NCBI GenBank assembly: GCA_030044695.1
Contig: JASIDM010000147.1
Location: forward strand, 1 to 12,960
Source of the DNA: Thermoplasmata archaeon
GTDB lineage: Archaea; Thermoplasmatota; Thermoplasmata; Lutacidiplasmatales; UBA184
DNA: 12,960 bases
Direction: 5' to 3'
How positions within the stretch are numbered: the first letter of the stretch is position 1; each line of letters begins with the position of its first letter. The notes beneath the pieces are model-generated. The model was not told where the DNA came from, did no database searches, and saw nothing but the letters and a program-made list of their open reading frames with translations. This document shows positions 6,287-12,675 of this stretch, one piece after another. The position numbers were made by a program, and so were the translations under genes.

Positions 6287-8767
6287 CTAGCCGACCGCGC
6301 CCGTCATCTCGAGCTGGATGAGGCGGTTCAGCTCGAGCGCGTAGTCGACCGGCAGCTCCTTCGCGAACTCCGCGAGGAAGCCCATCAGGATGAGGTGGAT
6401 CGCGTCCGACTCGGAGAGGCCGCGGCTCATCAGGTAGAAGATCTGCTCCTCGCCGATCTTCCCCACGACGGCCTCGTGGGTGATCGTGGCGTCCTCCTCG
6501 TGGATCTCGTTGTAGGGGTACGTGTCCGACCGGCCGAGCTCGTCGGGCAGGAGCGCGTCGCACCGGACGGCGGCCTTGACGCCCGTCGCGCCGGGCGCGA
6601 CGTGCAAGAGCCCGCGGTAGCTCGTCTGGCCCCCGCGGATGGCGATCGACTTCGCGACGATCTTGCTGGAGGTGTCCGGCGCGGAGTGGACGGCCTTGGC
6701 GCCGGAGTCGATGATCTGGCCCTCGCTCGCGAACGCGACGGAGAGGATGTCGGCCCGGGCGCCGCGGCCCTTGAGGTAGACCGACGGATACTTCATCGTG
6801 ATCTTCGAGCCCATGTTGCCGTCGACCCACTCCACCAGCGCGTTCTCGTAGGCGACGGCGCGCTTCGTGACGAGGTTGTAGACGTTCTTCGACCAGTTCT
6901 GGACCGTGGTGTAGCGGACCTTGGCCCGGGGCTCCCCGACGACCTCCACCACGGCGGCGTGCAGGGAGTCCGTCGAGTAGATCGGCGCGGTGCAGTTGTG
7001 GACCGAGAACCCCTTGACGAGGTAGGTGTTGTTGTCGCCGGCGACGTGGAAGTTGTAGACGTTGCCGCGGAACGGCCGGCGCTCGACCTTCCGCACCGGG
7101 ACCAGGAAGGCGTCCCCCCAGCGGTGGACGGTCCGGTGGTCGCTGCCGAGGCGGTGGTGGACGGTGTAGAGCCGGCGGTGGGAGATCGTGCGCCCGTCCT
7201 TCATCGTCTCCTCGAACGGTTCTCGGGAGAAGATCGTCGCGAAGATCCCCTGGCGGGCCTGCAGCTCCTGGACCTGGAAGGCGACCTGGCGCGAGATCGT
7301 CATCACCCGGTGGATGACGACGTCGCCGAGCTGGGTGACGTTCCCGTCGCCGCGGTAGTACGTCTCCAGGAGCCGCCGCTGCTTGGCCGGCGGGAGCTCC
7401 ATGATCGTCTTGCTGAGGCGCTTCTCGCCCGCCAGCTTGCCGGCGTGCTCCAGGCAGAAGGCGAACAGCTCCTTCGAGTAGACCCCGACGACCTGGGCGT
7501 GCTTGGCGGGCTGGCGGTTCACCCAGGGGGTCTTCCCGGTCAGCTCGACAATCGCCCGGCTCAGGTCCTCGACGTACTCCGTTTCGTCCAGGTGGAACGT
7601 GAAGGTGACGGCTTCGCAGCCGTTGATCATCTGGACGCAACCTTCGGAGAGGTAGTAGCCGAGCAGCGCCATCGCGGCGTCGCCGAAGCTCGGCACGTCG
7701 TGCTCGGTCCGGTTGATCGGGTAGTGCAGCAGGTCGCCGGGAACGATCTGGCCCACGGGCACGAACTCCGGGGTCAATCCCAGCAGCTCGCGGGTGCCGT
7801 CGTTGACGACGCCCTCCCCGGCCCAGAACTCGGGGACGTTCTCGGCCCGGACGCAGAGGACCGGGTGCTCCGGGGTCAGCCGGAACGCGTTCTCGAGCGA
7901 CACCGGCGTGATCTCGACGAGCTCGCCGTCGAACGGCCGGACCATCGTCTTCTCGACCGTGGTCGTGCGGCCATCCGAGTTCAGCACGGTCTGGCCGGTC
8001 TGGATCCCTTCGATCGGCGTGACGGCTTCGCCGGTGAGGATCTCCTCGCCGGCCGGTCCGCACCCTTCGATGTAGTGGACCTTGGCGCCCTCGTCCGCGA
8101 CGATTAGCGTCCGCTCGAACTGGCCGACGTTCTTCGCGTTGATCCGGAAGTACGCCTGGAGCGGGATCCCGGCGTCGACCCCCGGTGGGACGTAGACGAA
8201 GCTGCCTCCGGACCAGACGGCGCTGTTGAGGGCGGCGAACTTGTTGTCGTTGTACGGGATGACCTTGCCGAAGTACTTGCGCACGATGTCCGGGTGCTCG
8301 CGGACCGCCGTGTCGGTGTCCGTGAAGAGGACCCCCTTGGCCGCGAGATCCTCGCGGATCTTGTGGTAGACGGTGCCGCTGTCGTACTGGGCGCCGACGC
8401 CGCCGAAGAACTCGCGCTCCGCCTTCGGGATCCCGAGGCGCTCGAAGGTGTTCTTGATGTCCGCGGGGAGGTCGTCCCAGCTGCGCTTCGGCTTCTCCTC
8501 CCCGAGCGGGTCGGCGTAGTAGGTGTACGCGTCGAAATCGATGTCGGCGAGGCTCGGCCCCCAGTCCGGCATCGGGCGCTGCACGAAGTGATCGTAGGCG
8601 CGCAGCCGGTACTCCAGCATCCACTCCGGCTCGTGCTTGATCTGGCTGATGCGCCGGACGACCTCGCGGGAGAGCCCCTTCGGGATCCGGACCCGGTACG
8701 TCTCCGGGTCCTTGAAGTCGTACCGCGTGTAGTCCAGCGGCGTGATCTCAGAGGACGGTGGCGCCAT
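6287..8767 (-). CDS. sufB: FeS cluster assembly protein SufB, interrupted by an intein
   Basis: Precursor of 826 residues: N-extein 1-235, intein 236-591, C-extein 592-826. The spliced protein would be 470 residues, the normal SufB length. SufB is the scaffold subunit that receives sulfur and builds the cluster with SufC and SufD. The N-extein has the hallmark WSGGSFVYVPPGV and YFRINAKNVGQFERT. The C-extein opens with CTAPIYSTDSLHAAVVE and continues with TTVQNWSKNVYNL and AAVRCDALL. C736 there is the likely equivalent of E. coli C405. HEAVVGKIGEEQIFYLMSRG (764-783) follows. The first C-extein residue, C592, aligns with the E. coli SufB sulfur-acceptor C254. The conserved R/N (R208, N210) and Q/W (Q623, W625) partners keep the same offset. 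ATG 8767 follows a TATA box at 8800-8805. The gene is not in an operon with sufC or sufD. Confidence 0.95.
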   Translation of the reverse strand: MAPPSSEITPLDYTRYDFKDPETYRVRIPKGLSREVVRRISQIKHEPEWMLEYRLRAYDHFVQRPMPDWGPSLADIDFDAYTYYADPLGEEKPKRSWDDLPADIKNTFERLGIPKAEREFFGGVGAQYDSGTVYHKIREDLAAKGVLFTDTDTAVREHPDIVRKYFGKVIPYNDNKFAALNSAVWSGGSFVYVPPGVDAGIPLQAYFRINAKNVGQFERTLIVADEGAKVHYIEGCGPAGEEILTGEAVTPIEGIQTGQTVLNSDGRTTTVEKTMVRPFDGELVEITPVSLENAFRLTPEHPVLCVRAENVPEFWAGEGVVNDGTRELLGLTPEFVPVGQIVPGDLLHYPINRTEHDVPSFGDAAMALLGYYLSEGCVQMINGCEAVTFTFHLDETEYVEDLSRAIVELTGKTPWVNRQPAKHAQVVGVYSKELFAFCLEHAGKLAGEKRLSKTIMELPPAKQRRLLETYYRGDGNVTQLGDVVIHRVMTISRQVAFQVQELQARQGIFATIFSREPFEETMKDGRTISHRRLYTVHHRLGSDHRTVHRWGDAFLVPVRKVERRPFRGNVYNFHVAGDNNTYLVKGFSVHNCTAPIYSTDSLHAAVVEVVGEPRAKVRYTTVQNWSKNVYNLVTKRAVAYENALVEWVDGNMGSKITMKYPSVYLKGRGARADILSVAFASEGQIIDSGAKAVHSAPDTSSKIVAKSIAIRGGQTSYRGLLHVAPGATGVKAAVRCDALLPDELGRSDTYPYNEIHEEDATITHEAVVGKIGEEQIFYLMSRGLSESDAIHLILMGFLAEFAKELPVDYALELNRLIQLEMTGAVG
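6995..8062 (-). mobile_element. Intein with LAGLIDADG homing endonuclease domain in SufB
   Basis: 356 residues, precursor positions 236-591. Splicing residues are all present: Cys1 (C236), block B TPEH (298-301), the penultimate His and terminal Asn in SVHN (588-591), and Cys +1 (C592). Block A is CGPAGEEILTGEAVTPI and block F is GNVYNFHVAGDNNTYLV. The two dodecapeptides of a LAGLIDADG (DOD) endonuclease are LLGYYLSEGC (368-377, acidic E375) and LLETYYRGDG (466-475, acidic D474). Both catalytic acids are kept, and a Lys/Arg-rich segment precedes the second. The element therefore appears complete and may still be able to home. Base composition matches the host gene, so it does not look freshly acquired from a low-GC source. 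Boundaries follow directly from the intact SufB motif that is restored by its removal. Confidence 0.96.
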
Positions 8768-8778
8768 GACCCTTCGAA

Positions 8779-8807
8779 GAATTCCAACACCAGAGCGTAT
8801 TTAAATT
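8779..8807 (-). promoter_or_regulatory. sufB promoter: TATA box plus GGTG box
   Basis: On the minus strand AATTTAAATAC (TTTAAA at 8800-8805) is a strong TATA box, centred about 36 nt before the sufB ATG and predicting a leader of about 9-10 nt. Fifteen nt after the first base of ATTTAAA comes GGTGTTGGAATTC (8779-8791). This is a diverged copy (8 of 13 positions) of the box found at the same distance in front of sufD and sufR. Confidence 0.6.
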
Positions 8808-8940
8808 GAAGGTCGCCAAAGGCGCGACAGGCCGCGCCCGCCGTGCCGGAAGGACCCTCCTTCCATGCTGTAGGTCGTCACGCTACACCCTCACGGCCCC
8901 CGGTCCGCCAAGAGCCGCCGAAGACCAGGGCCCCTGACGC
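8808..8940. other. Intergenic spacer between the sufS end and the sufB promoter, with a hairpin
   Basis: No coding potential seen. GGAAGGA (8848-8854) and TCCTTCC (8858-8864) form a perfect 7-bp stem with a CCC loop, about 77 nt past the sufS stop in the direction of sufS transcription. It could mark the 3' end of the sufC-sufS transcript. No T-run follows it on the minus strand. A shorter imperfect dyad (CGCC-AAA-GGCG, 8814-8824) lies just upstream of the sufB TATA box. Confidence 0.3.
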
Positions 8941-10200
8941 TCAGCTCGCTCGCGCGGAAGGGGTCGTGGTGCCGGAGAACAGGCGGTCGACCTTGACGAG
9001 ACCGTCCAGGAGGCGGTCGATCTCGGCCGCGGTGTTGTAGAGGTACGGGCTCGCCCGGGTCAGCGCCGGGACGCGGAGACGTTCCATCAGCGGTTGAGCA
9101 CAGTGGTGGCCCGCCCGCACGCAGACCCCGTCCGCGTCCAGGAGGCTCGCCACATCGTGAGGGTGGGCACCGGCGAGCGCGAACGCCACCACCGCCTCCC
9201 GCTGTCCGAGCTCGCGAGGTCCGACGACCCGCAACCGGTCGCCGAGACGATCGCGCGCCCCCCGCACGACCCGCTCGAGGAGCCGCGCCTCGTGAGCCCG
9301 CAGCTCATCGAAGCCCACGGCCTCGAGATAGTCCATCGCCGCGGCGAGGCCGACCGCGCCCCCGACGTTCGGCGTCCCGGCCTCGAACCGGGCCGGGGCC
9401 TCACGGTACTGGACCCGGTCCGTGTGCACTTCGCGGATCATCTCGCCCCCACCCATGTACGGGGGGAGCGCCTCGAGCCGGTCCTGCCGACCCCAGAGGA
9501 CCCCGATCCCCATCGGACCGAGCATCTTGTGCCCGGAGAAGGCGAGGAAATCGACACCGAGCTCGGCGACGTCGAGGCGGTGATGCGGCGCCGACTGGGC
9601 GGCGTCGAGCACGACGAGCGCGCCGCGGTCGTGGGCGCGCTCGGCGATCTCCCGCACCGGGTTCACCGTCCCGAGGACGTTGGAGACGTGGGTCAGCGTG
9701 ACGACCTTGGTCCGACCGTCCTCGAGCCACCGGTCGAGCTGCTCGAGGCGGAGCCGGCCGTCCTCGTCGACGTCCAGGAACTCGAGGCGAACCCCGGGGT
9801 GCTCGCGGAGCAGGTGCCAGGGCACGATGTTGGAATGGTGCTCCATCACCGTCGCCACGACCCGATCGCCTGACGCGAGGGTCGACCGGCCCAGCGACGA
9901 GGCGAGGAGGTTCATCGCCTCGGTCGTCCCCCGCAGGAATACGATCTCCTCCGGCGAGGTCGCGCCGACGAACTTCGCGGCCCGGGCCCGGGCCGCCTCG
10001 TAGGCGTCGGTCGCCTCGACGCTCAGCCCGTAGACGCCGCGGTGGACGTTGGCGTTCGAGCGTCGGTAGTACGCGGCCTCCGCCTCGACGACGGAGTTCG
10101 GCTTCTGCGACGTCGCCGCGGAGTCGAGGTAGGCGATCGGGCGGCCCTGCTCCTGGCGGGCGAGGATCGGGAAGTCGGCGCGGATCCGCTCGACGTCCAT
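8941..10200 (-). CDS. sufS: Cysteine desulfurase SufS
   Basis: PLP enzyme of 419 residues that converts cysteine to alanine and a protein-bound persulfide. This group-II (SufS/CsdA-type) desulfurase has the start MDVERIRADFPIL, YLDSAATSQKP (24-34) and TEAMNLLA (93-100). MEHHSNIVPW (119-128) contains the His that stacks on PLP, and VLDAAQSAPH (197-206) follows. The PLP lysine is K225 in SGHKMLGP. The catalytic Cys is C367 in RAGHHCAQPLM, with the short loop typical of SufS rather than NifS/IscS. ATG 10200 starts the true family N-terminus; upstream sequence in this frame is out-of-frame sufC. It lies 23 nt after sufC in the same operon. The likely persulfide acceptor is the SufU encoded at 3942-4334. 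Confidence 0.96.
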   Translation of the reverse strand: MDVERIRADFPILARQEQGRPIAYLDSAATSQKPNSVVEAEAAYYRRSNANVHRGVYGLSVEATDAYEAARARAAKFVGATSPEEIVFLRGTTEAMNLLASSLGRSTLASGDRVVATVMEHHSNIVPWHLLREHPGVRLEFLDVDEDGRLRLEQLDRWLEDGRTKVVTLTHVSNVLGTVNPVREIAERAHDRGALVVLDAAQSAPHHRLDVAELGVDFLAFSGHKMLGPMGIGVLWGRQDRLEALPPYMGGGEMIREVHTDRVQYREAPARFEAGTPNVGGAVGLAAAMDYLEAVGFDELRAHEARLLERVVRGARDRLGDRLRVVGPRELGQREAVVAFALAGAHPHDVASLLDADGVCVRAGHHCAQPLMERLRVPALTRASPYLYNTAAEIDRLLDGLVKVDRLFSGTTTPSARAS

Positions 10201-10223
10201 CCGTCGGGGTCCCCCGCGCCGCG

Positions 10224-11003
10224 CTACGCGGACGTCCCGGGCACCCCGACGCGGACCCAGTCGTACCCCTTCGCCTCGAGCTCTTCCGCGAGCTCCCGTC
10301 CGCCCGAGAGGGCCACGACCCCGTCGACCATGACGTGGACACGGTCCGGCTTCAGGTACTTGAGGATCCGCTGGTAGTGCGTGATCACGAGGATCCCGGC
10401 GTCCGGCCGGTGCAGCTTGGCCACGGTCTCCCCGACGGCCTTGACGGCATCGATGTCGAGCCCGGAGTCCGGCTCGTCCAGGATCGCGAAGACCGGTCGC
10501 AGCGTCGCCATCTGCAGCACCTCGACCCGCTTCTTCTCGCCGCCGCTGAACCCTTCGTTCAGCGAGCGCTTCAGCAGGGCGTCGTCCATGCCGAGGTAGG
10601 TGAGATGCGTCTTCAGGTCCCGGTCGAAGCCGGCGGTGTCGGCGTCCTGCGCCGTGTGGCGCTGCATGTACGCCGTCCACAGGAACTTCGCGAGCGACAG
10701 CCCCGAGACCTCCTGCGGGTACTGGAAGCCGAGGAACAGGCCGGCGCGGCTGCGCTTCTCCACGGGCATCTTGAGGAGGTCCTGGCCGTCGAGGAGGGCG
10801 GTCCCCCGCGTCACCTTGTACTTCGGATGGCCCATCAGGGCGTAGGCGAGGGTGCTCTTGCCCGAGCCGTTCGGGCCCATCAGCGCCGTGAGCTCGCCGC
10901 TCTTCATCGAGAGGTTGACGCCCTTCAGGATCTCCTTCCCCGCGACCTCGGCGTGGAGGTCCTGGACGACCAGGGAGTGCGGGCTCGCGAGCGACATCGC
11001 CAT
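10224..11003 (-). CDS. sufC: FeS assembly ATPase SufC
   Basis: ABC-type ATPase of 259 residues that drives conformational change in the SufBC2D scaffold; soluble, not a transporter. Walker A is GPNGSGKST (43-51), the Q-loop is FQYPQEVSG (Q94) and the signature is FSGGEKKR (152-159). Walker B with D-loop is AILDEPDSGLD (173-183, E177), and the H-loop is ITHYQRIL (H209). The SGLD...THYQRIL combination is diagnostic of SufC. ATG 11003 is used; a second ATG two codons later (10997) is equally possible. The TATA box TATTTAAA (11031-11038) is centred about 31 nt upstream, so the leader is at most a few nt. It is the first gene of the sufC-sufS operon and diverges from sufR. Confidence 0.96.
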   Translation of the reverse strand: MAMSLASPHSLVVQDLHAEVAGKEILKGVNLSMKSGELTALMGPNGSGKSTLAYALMGHPKYKVTRGTALLDGQDLLKMPVEKRSRAGLFLGFQYPQEVSGLSLAKFLWTAYMQRHTAQDADTAGFDRDLKTHLTYLGMDDALLKRSLNEGFSGGEKKRVEVLQMATLRPVFAILDEPDSGLDIDAVKAVGETVAKLHRPDAGILVITHYQRILKYLKPDRVHVMVDGVVALSGGRELAEELEAKGYDWVRVGVPGTSA

Positions 11004-11006
11004 CGT

Positions 11007-11059
11007 TCCGACGTTCGGAGCCGATACCGTTATTTAAACATGGCGTGGTGAGTAAATCC
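11007..11059. promoter_or_regulatory. Shared divergent promoter/operator region of sufC and sufR
   Basis: A single palindromic TATA element, TATTTAAA (11031-11038), can serve both directions. Towards sufC, a 13-bp dyad TCCGA-CGT-TCGGA (11007-11019) covers the expected sufC transcription start and is a candidate operator. Towards sufR, GGTGAGTAAATCC (11047-11059) matches the sufD box at 12 of 13 positions and at the same 15-nt offset from its TATA element. Autoregulation by the SufR-like protein would fit. Confidence 0.55.
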
Positions 11060-11074
11060 CCCGAGGTCCGGACG

Positions 11075-11740
11075 TTGACCGACGCGACGCTCCCGCTGGA
11101 GGCCGAGGCGAACCCCCTGGAGGGTACGCGCGGCCGGGTCCTAGAGGAGCTCGCCGGCGGGCCGAAGACGGCCCGCGACCTCGCTCGCACGCTGGGGATC
11201 CAGGAGAGCGCGGCCCGAGGTCACCTCGACCGGCTCGAGGATCGGGGGTGGGTCGTCCCGTCGTTCCGGCGGGAGGGGGTCGGACGCCCGCGCAAGCGGT
11301 ACGCCCTCACGGCGCTCGGCCAAGAACAGTTCCCCAAGAAGTACGATCTGATGGTCGACGCGATCGTCGACGGCCTCCTGGCCCATGAGGGAGAAGGGTA
11401 CGTGAGCGCCGTGCTCGCCGAAGCGGGCGAGCGCGTCGCGAAGGCCGTCGCCCACGACCTCCTCCCGGCGAAGACCGTCGAGGCGAAGGCCCGCCAGCTC
11501 GTCATGCTCCTGAACCGGCTCGGGTTCCGCTCCCGCGTCGAGCGAACCCCCGACGGGCGGCTCCGTGTCGTGCGGACGAACTGCGTCTTCCGCCAGAGCG
11601 CCCTCGCCCATCCGTTCCTGCTGTGCGATGTCTTTGACAAGCACCTGACCGAAGCGCTGCTCGGCGAAGTCGGCGTGGACCTCGAGGATTCGATCGGCCG
11701 CGGGGGTCTACGGTGTTCGCATCTGATACCGCTCGCCTAA
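11075..11740 (+). CDS. sufR: SufR-like Fe-S-sensing transcriptional repressor
   Basis: N-terminal winged helix-turn-helix (about residues 20-80; TARDLARTLGIQESAARGHL, then the wing REGVGRPRKRYALT). The C-terminal sensor domain has three Cys: C170 (RTNC), C184 (FLLC) and C214 (LRCSHL). The spacing C-x13-C-x29-C resembles SufR of cyanobacteria and mycobacteria, which binds a [4Fe-4S] cluster and represses suf genes when clusters are plentiful. Its position, divergent from sufC-sufS, supports this role. I chose TTG 11075 because it follows GAGGT (11063-11067) and the TATA box at 11031 would start transcription near 11060. A GTG at 11045 gives a product 10 residues longer but would lie upstream of that start. 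The 3' end overlaps the cysteine synthase gene. Confidence 0.85.
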   Translation: MTDATLPLEAEANPLEGTRGRVLEELAGGPKTARDLARTLGIQESAARGHLDRLEDRGWVVPSFRREGVGRPRKRYALTALGQEQFPKKYDLMVDAIVDGLLAHEGEGYVSAVLAEAGERVAKAVAHDLLPAKTVEAKARQLVMLLNRLGFRSRVERTPDGRLRVVRTNCVFRQSALAHPFLLCDVFDKHLTEALLGEVGVDLEDSIGRGGLRCSHLIPLA

Positions 11741-12675
11741 CGGACCGATCCCCGCGATCCGGCGTCCCGGCGAGCGGGATCCCGGTCGAGGACCCGCTGC
11801 TCGGGGCGATCGGCGGCACGCCGCTCGTCCCCCTGCCGTCGATCGTCGGCCCTCGGGCCGACTTCGAGGTGTGGGGGAAGCTCGAGGCGCGGAACCCCAG
11901 CGGCTCGGTGAAGGACCGCGCGGCGCTCTCCATCGTACGCGCGGCGCTGGGGGACGGCCGTCTCGGCCCCGGCAGGACCCTCGTGGACGCCTCGAGCGGC
12001 AACACCGGCGCGGCCTACGCGATGCTGGGCGCTCGGCTCGGCTTTCCGGTCCTGTTGTTCGTCCCGGCGAACGTCAGCGCGTCCCGGCTCCGGGCGCTTC
12101 AGGCCTACGGCGCGGAGATCGTGCTGACGTCGCCGGCGGAGGGGACGGACGGTGCCCGCGTCGCCGCCCGGGCCCGGGCGGAGGCGGATCCTCGGCGGTA
12201 TTTCTTCGCCGACCAGTACGACAACCCGGCGAACCCGCTCGCCCACTACACCGGCACCGGCCCTGAGCTCTGGCACCAGACGGGGGGCCGTCTCACCCAT
12301 CTCGTCGCCGGGGTCGGTACCGGCGGCACGATCACCGGCGCGGGCCGCTACCTCCACGAGCGGCGGCGAACGATCCGGGTCGTCGCCGTGGAACCGACCG
12401 GCCCGCTCCACGGCCTCGAGGGACTGAAGCACCTTCCCACGGCGCTCCGGCCGGAGGCGTACGACCCGCGCGTGCCGGACCTCACCGTCCGGGTCGAGAC
12501 CGAGGACGCCGAGCGCATGGTCGTTCGCCTCGCCCGCGAGGAGGGGCTGCGCGCCGGTCCGTCGTCGGGGGCGGCCCTGGTCGCGGCCCTCGAGGTCGGC
12601 CAGGGCTCGCCGGGAGCATGTGTCGTGGCGGTCCTGCCGGACGCGGGCGAGCCCCGGGGCGAGGGGTCGGCGTGA
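11713..12675 (+). CDS. cysM: Cysteine synthase, CysM-like (PLP fold type II)
   Basis: 320-residue PLP-dependent beta-replacement enzyme, forming cysteine from an activated serine and a sulfide donor. The PLP lysine is K67 in NPSGSVKDRAA. The phosphate or substrate loop is SSGNTG (94-99), the PLP phosphate site is GTGGTITG (202-209), and GPSSGAAL (282-289) closes the fold. The stretch QYDNPANPLAHYTGTGPEL (168-186) and the EAYDPRVPD segment (248-256) resemble the mycobacterial CysM branch, which uses O-phosphoserine and a thiocarboxylated carrier (CysO). An ordinary O-acetylserine sulfhydrylase cannot be excluded. GTG 11713 lies 28 nt inside the sufR 3' end and no later in-frame start fits. The gene lacks a long C-terminal extension. 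It overlaps the next gene by 4 nt (GTGA), so the two are translationally coupled. Confidence 0.88.
   Translation: MFASDTARLTDRSPRSGVPASGIPVEDPLLGAIGGTPLVPLPSIVGPRADFEVWGKLEARNPSGSVKDRAALSIVRAALGDGRLGPGRTLVDASSGNTGAAYAMLGARLGFPVLLFVPANVSASRLRALQAYGAEIVLTSPAEGTDGARVAARARAEADPRRYFFADQYDNPANPLAHYTGTGPELWHQTGGRLTHLVAGVGTGGTITGAGRYLHERRRTIRVVAVEPTGPLHGLEGLKHLPTALRPEAYDPRVPDLTVRVETEDAERMVVRLAREEGLRAGPSSGAALVAALEVGQGSPGACVVAVLPDAGEPRGEGSA

Noticed and set aside
6395..8107. 570-codon plus-strand open frame opposite sufB
   Set aside because: Antisense shadow rich in Asp/Val/Leu/Arg with no recognisable domain.
6201..8624. Alternative minus-strand frame of 807 codons overlapping sufB
   Set aside because: It is an out-of-frame shadow of sufB and its intein, dominated by Arg/Pro/Gly. 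The sufB frame shows complete SufB and intein motifs.
8843..9040. 65-codon plus-strand frame over the sufS 3' end
   Set aside because: About half of it is antisense to sufS and the rest is low-complexity; no start signal or motif.
4355..11028. GGTATC hexamers in the sufU (4355-4360) and sufC (11023-11028) promoters as a second shared box
   Set aside because: Their distances from the TATA elements differ (18 versus 11 nt) and the flanks do not match, so chance is sufficient.
10201..11190. N-terminal extension of the sufS frame reaching 11190
   Set aside because: It reads sufC out of frame and lacks homology-like features. The SufS family N-terminus begins at ATG 10200.
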